From contig JBFJPL010000006.1 in NCBI GenBank assembly GCA_041617155.1, forward strand, positions 9,414-73,413: DNA of 64,000 nt, given 5' to 3'. Each line of letters opens with the position of its first letter. Position 1 is the stretch's first letter. The notes under the pieces were generated by a model. It worked only from the letters and a program-made list of their open reading frames with translations. It ran no database searches and had not been told where the DNA came from. A program made the translations under genes and the position numbers. Shown here piece after piece: positions 8,513 through 17,327 of this stretch. This DNA comes from CAMYKD01 sp041617155. Its GTDB lineage: Bacteria > Pseudomonadota > Alphaproteobacteria > Kiloniellales > JAKSDN01.

Positions 8513-9358
8513 ATGAAATTGCTGCGCTATGGCGAAGCGGGCCGGGAAAAGCCGGGACTGTTGGACGGCGAGGGGGCGATCCGCGATCTCTCGGGCCAGC
8601 TCGACGATCTTGCCGGTGACGCTCTGCTGCCTGGGGCGCTGGACCGCCTGCGCGGGCTCGACCCGACCGGTCTGCCCAAGGTGGCGGGCCGGCCGCGCAT
8701 CGGCCCCTGTGTCGGCGGCGTCGGCAAGTTCGTCGCGATCGGCCTGAACTACGCCGACCACGCGGCGGAATCGGGCGTGCCGGTGCCCGAGTCGCCGGTT
8801 ATCTTCATGAAGGCGACCTCCTCGATCTGCGGTCCGAACGACGACACGGTGATCCCGCGCGGCGCGGCCAAGACAGACTACGAGGTCGAGCTGGGCGTGG
8901 TGATCGGCCATCCCGGCGTCTATATCGAGGAAGCCGACGCGGCCGACCACATCGCCGGCTATTGCGTGGTCAACGACGTCTCCGAGCGGGCCTTCCAGCT
9001 GGAGGGCACGGGCCAGTGGGTCAAGGGCAAGAGCGCCGACAGCTTCGGCCCGATCGGGCCCTGGCTGGTCACCCGCGACGAGGTGCCCGACCCGCAGAAC
9101 CTGAAGATCTGGCTCGAGGTCGACGGCGAGCGCCGCCAGGACGGCAGCACCGAGACCATGGTCTTCGGCGTCTATCACCTGGTGAGCTACGTCAGCCGCT
9201 TCATGAGCCTGCAGTCCGGCGACGTGATCACCACGGGCACGCCGCCCGGGGTCGGCCTGGGCATGAAGCCGCCGACCTACCTGAAGGCCGGCCAGCGGGT
9301 CCGGCTCGGCGTCGAGGGCCTGGGCGAGCAGGAACAACGAGTGGTGTCCGCCCAGTAG
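8513..9358 (+). CDS. fumarylacetoacetate hydrolase-family protein (short form)
   Basis: A 281-aa FAH-superfamily enzyme of the common bacterial type. Motifs are VAIGLNYADHAAESG, TDYEVELGVVIG (metal-binding acidic residues), KSADSFGPIGPWLVTRDEV and GDVITTGTPPGVGLG. Relatives include ureidoglycolate lyase-like proteins, 2-hydroxyhepta-2,4-diene-dioate isomerases and the 2,4-diketo-3-deoxy-sugar-acid hydrolases. In this sugar-acid neighbourhood the last role is the best guess, by inference. GGGAGGGG precedes the ATG by about 7 nt. It is distinct from the 398-aa FAH protein at 5434-6630. Confidence 0.88.
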   Translation: MKLLRYGEAGREKPGLLDGEGAIRDLSGQLDDLAGDALLPGALDRLRGLDPTGLPKVAGRPRIGPCVGGVGKFVAIGLNYADHAAESGVPVPESPVIFMKATSSICGPNDDTVIPRGAAKTDYEVELGVVIGHPGVYIEEADAADHIAGYCVVNDVSERAFQLEGTGQWVKGKSADSFGPIGPWLVTRDEVPDPQNLKIWLEVDGERRQDGSTETMVFGVYHLVSYVSRFMSLQSGDVITTGTPPGVGLGMKPPTYLKAGQRVRLGVEGLGEQEQRVVSAQ

Positions 9359-9598
9359 AACCCGGTCTTCACGTGTCGGCCGAAGAAGGTGTTCGATCGC
9401 GTCATCCGATTTTGAGTATAATGAATGGCACGGACAAGACAGATTTTTGCCGAAGTTGTCGTCAAATGCCGATCGCACCGACGTGCTGCGATGACGGGAA
9501 AAATTTGACTTGCGATCTCGTCAAAATATCCTTCGCCGGCCTGCCGCCGCCCGGGCACTTCCAGTGTCGCGGCACCGATATCAAAGGGAGAGAGAACC

Positions 9599-10921
9599 AT
9601 GTCCAAAACACCAGACAAACTGGAACGCGGCCTTTGCGAGCTCTACGCCGAGGACCCTGAGCGCGCGGACTATAAGGTGTTCGGGCGTGTCGCCGAGGCT
9701 GATCGCCGCGGCTTCCTGAAGGGCGCGGGCTTGGCCGCGATGGGCGCCGCCGTGGGCGCCACCATACCCTTTCATCGGAACATGCCCGCAGGCCTCATTC
9801 CGGCCGCCTTGGCGGAGCAAACCAAGGACTTCAAGCTTGTGGGCAAAGAGGGTCTGACGGTCCTGAACGACCGGCCGATCAACGCCGAGACGCCGGCCCA
9901 CCTGCTCGACGAGGACGTGACGCCCAACCACCGCCACTTCGTGCGCAACAACGGCCTCGTGCCGGAAATGGCCGAGAAGATGGACGCCGGGGGCTGGAAG
10001 CTCGAGATCGACGGCGAGGTCCTTAACCCGATGACGCTGACACTGGACGACCTCCGGTCCAAGTTCGAGGTGGTCAAGTTGAAGCTTCAGGTGGAGTGCG
10101 GGGGCAATGGGCGCGCGGCCTTCAATCCTCCGGCCAAGGGCAATCAGTGGACCGTTGGCGCCGTGGGCAATGCCGAGTGGACGGGCATTCGCTACGCCGA
10201 TCTCCTCAAGGCCGCCGGCATAAAGGACACGGCGATTTACACGGCACACTATGGCATGGACGGACATCTCTCTGGCGATCCGGAGAAGTTGCCGATCTCG
10301 CGCGGCGTGCCCATCGCCAAGGCCATGAATCCTTATTCCATCATTGCCTTCGAGATGAACGGCGAGCCGATCCCGACCTTGAACGGCTTCCCGGTTCGTG
10401 CCGTCTGTCCTGGCTGGCCGGGCTCCTGCTCGCAGAAATGGCTGCGACGCATCCAAATCCGCGACGTCGTGCACGATGGGCCCAAGATGACCGGCACCTC
10501 CTACCGGGTTCCGTACTATTCCGTGGCCCCGGGTGAGAAGGTCAACAAGAAGGACTTCAGGATCATCGAGTCCATGCCGGTGAAGTCACTCATCACCTGG
10601 CCCGAAACGGGAGCCGAGATTGCCGAGCGGAGTCTAGAGGTGCGCGGCCACGCCTGGGCCGGCGACCGGGCGGTCAAGGACATGCACGTCAGCATCGACT
10701 TTGGCGCCTCTTGGGTCCGAGCCGACCTCAAGGGCCCGCCCAATCCTTATTCTTGGCAACGGTGGTCAGCCAGGCTCGCGTTCCCGGAGCGCGGCTACTA
10801 CGAGGTCTGGGCGCGGGCGACCGACGATCAAGGCGCGATGCAGCCCTTCGCGATCAACTGGAACCCGAAAGGCTACCTCAACAATTCGATGCACCGCGTC
10901 GCCGTGCGAGTGAAGGCATAA
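9599..10921 (+). CDS. sulfite oxidase / sulfite dehydrogenase molybdenum subunit (SorA/SoxC type)
   Basis: A 440-aa molybdopterin oxidoreductase. A twin-arginine signal, RRGFLKGAG, is followed by an Ala-rich hydrophobic stretch, so the enzyme is exported folded to the periplasm. The molybdenum-coordinating cysteine is in QVECGGNGRAAF, and RAVCPGWPGSCSQKWLRRI is the typical second core motif. A C-terminal dimerisation domain follows (EVRGHAWAGDRAVKDMHVSI). It would oxidise sulfite to sulfate. AAAGGGAGAGAG precedes the ATG. The next gene, two bases downstream, encodes a small c-type cytochrome, which fits a SorAB-like two-subunit sulfite:cytochrome c oxidoreductase. Confidence 0.92.
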   Translation: MSKTPDKLERGLCELYAEDPERADYKVFGRVAEADRRGFLKGAGLAAMGAAVGATIPFHRNMPAGLIPAALAEQTKDFKLVGKEGLTVLNDRPINAETPAHLLDEDVTPNHRHFVRNNGLVPEMAEKMDAGGWKLEIDGEVLNPMTLTLDDLRSKFEVVKLKLQVECGGNGRAAFNPPAKGNQWTVGAVGNAEWTGIRYADLLKAAGIKDTAIYTAHYGMDGHLSGDPEKLPISRGVPIAKAMNPYSIIAFEMNGEPIPTLNGFPVRAVCPGWPGSCSQKWLRRIQIRDVVHDGPKMTGTSYRVPYYSVAPGEKVNKKDFRIIESMPVKSLITWPETGAEIAERSLEVRGHAWAGDRAVKDMHVSIDFGASWVRADLKGPPNPYSWQRWSARLAFPERGYYEVWARATDDQGAMQPFAINWNPKGYLNNSMHRVAVRVKA

Positions 10922-10923
10922 GA

Positions 10924-11280
10924 TTGCGCTCCCTTCTGGTCTGGAGCCTTCCGGTCCTGATTTCGGCCGGGGCCGGTTCGGCCCTCGCCGACGGTCGTAC
11001 ACCCGCCGAGCCGCCTGTACAAATCGGCGCAAGCGATGCGGTCGCCGAATGGAACGGCTTGCCGGCGGGACCGGGGCGAGAGGCGGTCTACGGCCTTTGC
11101 GGCGCCTGCCATTCTCTGATGATCGTCAAGCAGCAAGGGCTTAACCGCGATGCCTGGGAGGAGACCCTGGTGTGGATGGTCGAGGAACAGGGCATGCCGG
11201 AACTCGACGCAGATAGTTGGAACCAGGTGCTGGACTATCTGGCAGCCCACTACGGTGTGCATAGCAGGAAGAAGTACTAG
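10924..11280 (+). CDS. periplasmic cytochrome c, electron acceptor of sulfite oxidase (SorB-like)
   Basis: A 118-aa protein, if the TTG at 10924, two bases after the sulfite oxidase stop, is the start. From there the frame reads a signal peptide (RSLLVWSLPVLISAGAGSALA) and then the mature protein. The haem motif is C59-G-A-C62-H63, and the Met of EEQGMPELDAD is a likely axial ligand. The C-terminal WNQVLDYLAAHYG helix closes the class I fold. The frame stays open upstream inside the oxidase gene, but only the TTG gives a signal peptide. Position and size match the cytochrome subunit of sulfite dehydrogenases. Confidence 0.82.
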   Translation: MRSLLVWSLPVLISAGAGSALADGRTPAEPPVQIGASDAVAEWNGLPAGPGREAVYGLCGACHSLMIVKQQGLNRDAWEETLVWMVEEQGMPELDADSWNQVLDYLAAHYGVHSRKKY

Positions 11281-11315
11281 AACGACTGGAAAGATAGAAC
11301 GGGAGGTTCGACCAC

Positions 11316-12218
11316 ATGACCGAAAAGCAGAAGGTCGGGTTCATCGGCGTCGGGCTGATGGGCCACGGCATGGCCAAGAACATCCTGGAGCAGGGCTATC
11401 CGCTCTGGGTCATGGGCCACAGGAACCGCGCGCCGGTCGAGGACCTGGTCAAGCGCGGCGCGGAAGAGGCCAGGAGCGCCAGGGCCATGGCAGAGGCGTG
11501 CGACGTGATCTTCCTCTGCGTCACCGGCACGCCGCAGGTCGAGGCGCTGGTGCGCGGCGCCGACGGCATCGCGGCGGGCGCCCGCGAAAGGCTGATCCTG
11601 GTCGACTGCTCGACCGCCGAGCCGACCTCGACCGAGGCACTGGCCGCCGAGCTCGAGCCGCTCGGCGTGCGCCTGATCGACGCGCCGCTCGGCCGCACGC
11701 CCCGGGAGGCGGAGGAGGGTCGGCTGGTCGCCTTCGTCGGCGCCGACGAGTCGACCTTGGCCGAAGTCCGGCCGATTATCGAGTGCTGGGCCGAGACCGT
11801 GATCCACGTCGGCCCGGTGACCCACGGCCACAAGATCAAGCTGATCAACAACTTCGTGGCCATGAGCTACGCCGCCATCTTCGCCGAGGCTTACACCACC
11901 GCGAAGAAGGCCGGCGTCGATATCGAGCAGCTGCACGCCGTGCTGGGCTCCGGCCTGCTCAACAGCGGCTTCTATCAGAACATGGCCAAGTGGGTAATCG
12001 GCCGCGATCCCGAGGCGCACCTCTTCACGCTCAAGAACTGCCGCAAGGACATCGGCTACTACAACAGCCTGGCCGATGCCGCCGGGGTGACCTCGATCGT
12101 CGCCGGCGCGGTCAAGCAGGCCTATACCATCGCGCTCGCCCAGGGCAAGGAGAGCCAGAACATCCCCCAGGTGATCGACGCCGTCGCAGACCTCAACGGC
12201 GTCAAGCTGCACGACTAG
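11316..12218 (+). CDS. beta-hydroxyacid dehydrogenase (3-hydroxyisobutyrate dehydrogenase family)
   Basis: A 300-aa NAD(P)-dependent dehydrogenase. The N-terminal loop GFIGVGLMGHGMAKNIL binds the cofactor. The substrate motif appears as DAPLGRTPREAEEGRL (DxPxGxxxxxA), and the catalytic lysine lies in HGHKIKLINNFVAM. Family members reduce or oxidise 3-hydroxyisobutyrate, tartronate semialdehyde or sulfolactaldehyde. The sulfite oxidase genes 36 bp upstream make a C3-sulfonate substrate conceivable but do not prove it. GGGAGG lies about 9 nt before the ATG. Confidence 0.88.
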   Translation: MTEKQKVGFIGVGLMGHGMAKNILEQGYPLWVMGHRNRAPVEDLVKRGAEEARSARAMAEACDVIFLCVTGTPQVEALVRGADGIAAGARERLILVDCSTAEPTSTEALAAELEPLGVRLIDAPLGRTPREAEEGRLVAFVGADESTLAEVRPIIECWAETVIHVGPVTHGHKIKLINNFVAMSYAAIFAEAYTTAKKAGVDIEQLHAVLGSGLLNSGFYQNMAKWVIGRDPEAHLFTLKNCRKDIGYYNSLADAAGVTSIVAGAVKQAYTIALAQGKESQNIPQVIDAVADLNGVKLHD

Positions 12219-12265
12219 GGGCGCATTTCGTGGAGGTGTCCCAGGGCCGTGGCAATCAACGATCA

Positions 12266-12342
12266 TGTCATGCTCGGGCTTGACCCGAGCATCCAGGGTT
12301 GCAAGCCACCGCTGGACTGCCGGGTCGAGCCCGGCAATGACA
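12266..12342 (+). repeat. dispersed two-hairpin palindromic repeat, copy A
   Basis: A 77-bp unit bounded by TGTCAT and ATGACA. The first hairpin has arms GCTCGGGC/GACCCGAGC; the second has arms GCCGGG/CCCGGC around GTCGAG. The same design recurs at 20294-20368 and, inverted, at 22903-22976. It lies between the hydroxyacid dehydrogenase and the tartrate dehydrogenase genes. Such units are common in alphaproteobacterial genomes as REP-like, non-autonomous elements. Confidence 0.8.
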
Positions 12343-12396
12343 GTTCAGGGGTACCAAGATGTCAGGATCGATCCACTAGGACAGGGTAACGGGATC

Positions 12397-13455
12397 ATGA
12401 CGAAACATCGCATCGCCGTCATTCCCGGCGACGGCATCGGCAAGGAGGTGGTGCCCGAGGGCATCCGGGTGCTCGAGGCCGTTGCCGGCCGCTTCGACAT
12501 CGCCTTCGAGTGGCGCCACTTCGATTGGTCGTGCGAGACCTACAAGGCGAGCGGGCGCATGATGCCCGCGGACGGCTTGGCCCGGTTGGCCGAACACGAC
12601 GCCATCTTCCTGGGCGCGGTCGGCTTTCCCGGCGTGCCGGACCACGTGTCCCTCTGGGGCCTCCTGATCCCGATCCGCCGGGAGTTCCGGCAATATGTCA
12701 ACTTGCGCCCCGTTCGGCTCTTCGAGGGCGTGCGCTCGCCGTTAGCCGGCCGCCGGCCGGGCGACATCGATTTCTTCATCGTGCGTGAGAACAACGAGGG
12801 CGAATACTCTGAAATCGGGGGCCGTTTGTACGCCGGGACCGAGCAGGAGCTGGTCCTTCAGGAGAGCCTCTTCACGCGCCACGGGGTCGACCGGGTGCTG
12901 CGTTACGCCTTCGAGCTGGCAAAAAGCCGGCCGGCCAAGCACCTGACCTCGGCGACCAAATCGAACGGCATCATCCACACCATGCCCTACTGGGACGAAC
13001 GTTTCGCCGCCATGGCCGGCGCCTACCCCGGCATCAAGACCGACCAGTACCACATCGACATTCTGTCGGCCCATTTCGTGCTGCATCCCGACTGGTTCGA
13101 CGTGGTGGTCGGCTCGAACCTGTTCGGCGACATCCTGTCCGACCTGGGCCCGGCGGTGACCGGCACCATCGGCATCGCGCCCTCGGCCAACCTCAACCCG
13201 GAGCGCGAGCACCCCTCGATGTTCGAGCCGGTGCACGGCTCGGCGCCCGACATCGCCGGCCGAGGCATCGCCAACCCGATCGGCCAGATCTGGTCCGGCG
13301 CCATGATGCTCGACCACCTGGGCCACGGCGAGGCCGCGGCCGCGGTCGTCGGCGCGATCGAAAAGCTGCTGGCCGAAAGCGACATCCGCACCCCGGACTT
13401 GGGCGGCAAGGCGACCACCGAAGAGATGGGCAAGGCGATCGCCGGCGCGCTGTAG
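12397..13455 (+). CDS. ttuC: tartrate / D-malate dehydrogenase (isopropylmalate dehydrogenase family)
   Basis: A 352-aa decarboxylating dehydrogenase closely resembling TtuC/DmlA. Motifs are IPGDGIGKEVVPEGI, GVPDHVSLWGLLIPIRREF, RPVRLFEGV (substrate arginines), FFIVRENNEGEYSEIGG, TSATKSNGI (catalytic lysine) and SNLFGDILSDLGPA (metal-binding Asp residues). The HISLWG-like motif and RREFRQYVNLRP segment separate it from LeuB. It oxidises D-malate or tartrate using NAD, Mn2+ and K+. The ATG at 12397 is chosen over an upstream open frame that is only translated repeat A. The exact substrate among tartrate, D-malate and related acids is open. Confidence 0.9.
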   Translation: MTKHRIAVIPGDGIGKEVVPEGIRVLEAVAGRFDIAFEWRHFDWSCETYKASGRMMPADGLARLAEHDAIFLGAVGFPGVPDHVSLWGLLIPIRREFRQYVNLRPVRLFEGVRSPLAGRRPGDIDFFIVRENNEGEYSEIGGRLYAGTEQELVLQESLFTRHGVDRVLRYAFELAKSRPAKHLTSATKSNGIIHTMPYWDERFAAMAGAYPGIKTDQYHIDILSAHFVLHPDWFDVVVGSNLFGDILSDLGPAVTGTIGIAPSANLNPEREHPSMFEPVHGSAPDIAGRGIANPIGQIWSGAMMLDHLGHGEAAAAVVGAIEKLLAESDIRTPDLGGKATTEEMGKAIAGAL

Positions 13456-13548
13456 TAACGCCCGGCAACAAGGCTACTTTGTCGAATTGTTAAGGCGCGG
13501 CGTGGGATCAATGGACTCACCACGCGTTTGACATCCGGCCCGTAGCCT

Positions 13549-16500
13549 ATGAGCGAACCGACCCAGGGTGCCCCGGCCGCCGGTTCCATCGAGCCGATGG
13601 AACCGGAGGAAAGCCTCGATCCGCAGGATTGGGAGGGTTTCCGCGAGCTTTGCCACGGCATGCTGGACGAGGCGCTCGATTTCCTCCAGCAAGCGCGTGA
13701 GCGGCCGGTCTGGACGCCGGTTCCCGACGCAGTCAAGGCGAAGCTGCGCGAAGACCTGCCGGCCGAGCCGCAGGGTCCGGAGCAGGTGTGCGACGATTTC
13801 CGCCAGCTGGTGCTGCCCTACGCCACCGGCAATACCCATCCGCGTTTCTTCGGCTGGGTCCATGGCAGCGGCACGCCGGGCGGCATGCTGGCCGAGATGC
13901 TGGCGGCTGCGATGAACGCCAACCTGGGCGGGCGTGACCACGCTCCGATTTACGTCGAGCGCCAGGTGATCGAGTGGTGCCGGCGGATCTTCGGCTTCCC
14001 GGAGGGAGCCAGCGGCCTGCTGGTCAGCGGCACCTCGATGGCGACCCTGATCGGCCTGACGGTCGCGCGCAACCACAAGGCCGGCGGCGATCCGCGGCAA
14101 TCGGGCCTCTCGGTCCAGGGCGGGCGGCTGGTCGCCTACAGCTCCGATCAGGCCCATGGATCGGTCACCAAGGCGCTCGAGATCCTCGGCCTGGGCCGCG
14201 ACGGCCTGCGCCCGGTACCGGCCAACGCGGCCTACCGCATGAACCCGAAGGCGCTCAGGCAGGCGATCGAGGCGGACCGGCAGGCCGGCCTCAGGCCCTT
14301 CTGCGTGGTCGCGACCGCCGGGACTGTCAACACCGGAGCGATCGACGACCTGGCGGCGATCGCCGACATCTGTGCCGAGCACGACCTTTGGCTCCACGTC
14401 GATGGCGCATTCGGCGCGGCCATCATGCTCAGCGAGACCTTGAGGCCGCGGCTGGCCGGCATCGAGCGGGCGGACTCGCTGGCCTTCGACTTTCACAAGT
14501 GGCTGCACGTGCCCTACGACGCCGGCTGCATCCTGCTGCGCGACGGCGCGCTGCACCGCGCGGCCTTCTCGTCCCGGCAGGACTATCTGGCGTCGGCGCC
14601 GCGTGGGCTGGCCGGCGGCGACCCCTGGTTCTGCGAGTACGGCCCCGAGCTGTCGCGCGGTTTCCGCGCGCTCAAGGTCTGGTTCACCTTGAAGGAGCAC
14701 GGCACCCGGCGGCTCGCGCGCAAGATCGAGGACAACTGCCGGCAGGCCCGCACCCTGGCATCGCTGGTCGCCGATCATGCGCTGCTCGAGCTCATGGCGC
14801 CGGTGCCGCTCAACATCGTGTGCTTCCGATTCGCGCCGCCGGGCGCAACGGCGAAAACACTCGACCGGATCAACGGCGAGATCGTTGCCGAGCTGCAGGA
14901 AAGCGGGGTCGCGGCGCCCTCGACCACCAGGCTGAAGGGCGCCCTGGTGATCCGCGCCAACATCACCAACCACCGGTGCCGGCGCGAAGATCTCGATGCG
15001 CTTATGGCCGCGGTCGTCGCCGCCGGCGAAGCGGCCTCCGGGGTCCAGGCGCCGGAGGACCGGTCGCCAGAACCTGCCGCCCTCGACTTTCGGCTGGCCG
15101 TTCCGGCCCGGATCGACGGCGAATGCGCCGCCGAAGATCGGGCCCTGATCGAGGCCGCGTGCCGGCGCCCGGAACTCCGCCTGCTGTCCGCGCCAGTGAC
15201 GGTTTTCGTCGACCGTTCCCTTGAGGTTCCTTTCCAGGTCAGCCGGGGCGAGCGCGTCGTCCTGGGGTCGGCCGCCTTGATCAACGCTTCTGTCGCGGCC
15301 CTCCACCTGAGGCATGCGCTGGAGCTCGCCCTGCTTCAGCGCCTGACCCCGGGACCGTGGGCCGGTACCCGCGCCACGGCCCTGGCGCTCCTGGCGTGCC
15401 GTGCCGGCGGCTTCTATCACCGCTCGATGATCGCGGTCGAGCGCGCGGCCTGTCGGGCGCACCTGGCCGAGTGGCTGTGCGACGCCTTCGAGGAACTGAG
15501 CCTCGAGCGGCCATCGGAACTGGCCGAGCAACGCCTGTCTTCGCTTGCCGCTTCGCTGCTGCCATTGCAGAGCAGTGCGCGGTTCGCGAGTTCGGAGCCG
15601 GTCGCTTGGTCCGAGCTGCGCGAACTCCTGGCCGCCGCGGAGGTCCTGTCGGCCCCGGCGGAGCACTTGCTGACCATGGGCGCGGACACGCGCCTGCGCG
15701 TCGATCCCGAGACCGGCCTGAACGGCTATGGCTGCAGCCCGCGGCCACGTCCCTGGGCGATCACCTTCGCGTCCTCGACCGCATCGTCGATTTCCGACCT
15801 CGGCTACCAGACGGTCGAAGGCCTGCGCCAGGGGCTCCTATCCGCGGCGCTGCTCGGCGACCTCGGGGCGGCCGAGCGCAACGAGGTCGAGCTGGTGAAG
15901 AGCCGAATTCTCCGGTTCTGCGGCGCGGCGGGACTCAAGGGCAGCGAGGTGATCCTCACCACCTCCGGCACCGATGCGGAACTCTACAGCCTCTATCTGG
16001 CGCTGCGCGGCGGAGAGAAGCGGGTCGTCAACATCGTCATCGCGCCGGACGAAACCGGCAGCGGCGTGGTCGAGGCGGCCTGGGGCCGGCATTTCGCGCC
16101 CTTGACGCCGTCCGGCGCCGCGGTCGAGCCGGGCGCGCCGCTCGACGGCTTCGCCGAGGGCAAGGTCCGGGTCGAAACGGTCGCGGCGCGGGACGGGCAG
16201 GGCGCCCTGAAGCCCATGGCGGAGATCGACCGCGCGGTCGAGCGGCTGGTCGACCAGGCCGTCGCCGAGGGCGCGCGCTGTCTGCTGCATCTGCTGGACA
16301 GCGCCAAGACCGGCTGGGGCGCGCCGAGCCTCGACAGCTTGCTCGCGTTGCGCCAGCGTCACGGCCGGTCGCTCGATATCGTGGTCGACGCCTGCCAGAT
16401 GCGGGTCGGGCCGGCGACTCTGCGCGCCTATCTGGGGCGCGGCTTCATGGTCCAGGTGACCGGGTCCAAGTTCTTCACCGGTCCGCCGTTCTCGGGCGCC

Positions 16501-17268
16501 CTCATCCTGCCGCCGGACAGCAAAGCCTGGGCCCGGGAACTGGCGCCCATGCCGACCAGCTTCGCGGACTACGCCGCGCGTCCCGAGTGGCCGCGCGGCT
16601 GGGATGCAATCTGCAGGCCCTTGCCGAAGCGGGCCAACCTGGGCTTGCTGTGTCGCTGGACCGCGGCGCTCTGGGAGATGCGCGCCTTTGCCACGGTGCC
16701 CGGCGACGAGCAGGAGCGCATTCTGGCGGCCTTCGGGCGCGACGTCCTGGCGGCGATCGAGGCCCGCGCGTGGCTCGAGGCCGTGCCGGCGCCGACCTAC
16801 CGCCGGGGCGCGGTCGCGCCCGAGAGCCTGTGGGACCGCCAGCCGACGATCTTCCCCTTCATGGTCATGGCCCCGAAAGCGGACGGCACGCGCCGGCCCT
16901 TGAGCTACGAGGCGGCGAGACAGGTCTACCGGTGGCTCAACATGGACATCTCCGACGGCCTGCCGACGGCGGCCGGCGCGCGGGAGCGGCGGATCGCCGC
17001 GCGCTGCTGCCACATCGGCCAGCCGGTCCGGATCCAGCGTTGCGGCGATGACTGGATCGGCGCCTTGCGGCTGTGCGCCGGCGCCCGGCTGGTCTCGGGA
17101 GCCAGCTTCGATCCGGTATTGGGCGACAGTCCGCAAGCGCGGCTCAGGCGCGAGACCGAGGACGCCCTTCTGGTGCTCGACAAGATCGGGCTGATCGTCG
17201 AGTACTGGAGCACGATCGAGACGGTCGGCGACAAGCCACGGGTCGGCGAGCCGATCTACCGGATCTGA
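13549..17268 (+). CDS. double PLP-dependent enzyme: group II decarboxylase fused to a second PLP domain
   Basis: A 1239-aa protein, more than twice the usual decarboxylase length. Residues 20-500 form a complete group II (aromatic amino-acid type) decarboxylase: NTHPRFFGWVHG, GTSMATLIG, stacking H203 (DQAHGS), TAGTVNTGAID, D285 (HVDGAFG) and PLP lysine K317 (DFHKW). Residues 505-700 match nothing I know. Residues 700-1110 form a second fold-type I domain with SGTDAE (806-811), D947 (VVDACQM) and a likely PLP lysine K974 (GSKFFTGPPFSGALIL). About 130 residues end the chain. There is no frameshift, so this is a real fusion. The substrate is unknown. The start ATG has no strong ribosome binding site. 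Confidence 0.88.
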   Translation: MSEPTQGAPAAGSIEPMEPEESLDPQDWEGFRELCHGMLDEALDFLQQARERPVWTPVPDAVKAKLREDLPAEPQGPEQVCDDFRQLVLPYATGNTHPRFFGWVHGSGTPGGMLAEMLAAAMNANLGGRDHAPIYVERQVIEWCRRIFGFPEGASGLLVSGTSMATLIGLTVARNHKAGGDPRQSGLSVQGGRLVAYSSDQAHGSVTKALEILGLGRDGLRPVPANAAYRMNPKALRQAIEADRQAGLRPFCVVATAGTVNTGAIDDLAAIADICAEHDLWLHVDGAFGAAIMLSETLRPRLAGIERADSLAFDFHKWLHVPYDAGCILLRDGALHRAAFSSRQDYLASAPRGLAGGDPWFCEYGPELSRGFRALKVWFTLKEHGTRRLARKIEDNCRQARTLASLVADHALLELMAPVPLNIVCFRFAPPGATAKTLDRINGEIVAELQESGVAAPSTTRLKGALVIRANITNHRCRREDLDALMAAVVAAGEAASGVQAPEDRSPEPAALDFRLAVPARIDGECAAEDRALIEAACRRPELRLLSAPVTVFVDRSLEVPFQVSRGERVVLGSAALINASVAALHLRHALELALLQRLTPGPWAGTRATALALLACRAGGFYHRSMIAVERAACRAHLAEWLCDAFEELSLERPSELAEQRLSSLAASLLPLQSSARFASSEPVAWSELRELLAAAEVLSAPAEHLLTMGADTRLRVDPETGLNGYGCSPRPRPWAITFASSTASSISDLGYQTVEGLRQGLLSAALLGDLGAAERNEVELVKSRILRFCGAAGLKGSEVILTTSGTDAELYSLYLALRGGEKRVVNIVIAPDETGSGVVEAAWGRHFAPLTPSGAAVEPGAPLDGFAEGKVRVETVAARDGQGALKPMAEIDRAVERLVDQAVAEGARCLLHLLDSAKTGWGAPSLDSLLALRQRHGRSLDIVVDACQMRVGPATLRAYLGRGFMVQVTGSKFFTGPPFSGALILPPDSKAWARELAPMPTSFADYAARPEWPRGWDAICRPLPKRANLGLLCRWTAALWEMRAFATVPGDEQERILAAFGRDVLAAIEARAWLEAVPAPTYRRGAVAPESLWDRQPTIFPFMVMAPKADGTRRPLSYEAARQVYRWLNMDISDGLPTAAGARERRIAARCCHIGQPVRIQRCGDDWIGALRLCAGARLVSGASFDPVLGDSPQARLRRETEDALLVLDKIGLIVEYWSTIETVGDKPRVGEPIYRI

Positions 17269-17327
17269 AGCCTGGCGCCGGGCCGATTCCGGCACGCGCC
17301 GCCCGGCGATCTGCTATAACCTCCGAC

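Noticed and set aside
13474..15666. 730-codon minus-strand frame opposite the double-PLP gene
   Set aside because: No protein-like composition, and the plus strand carries both PLP sites.
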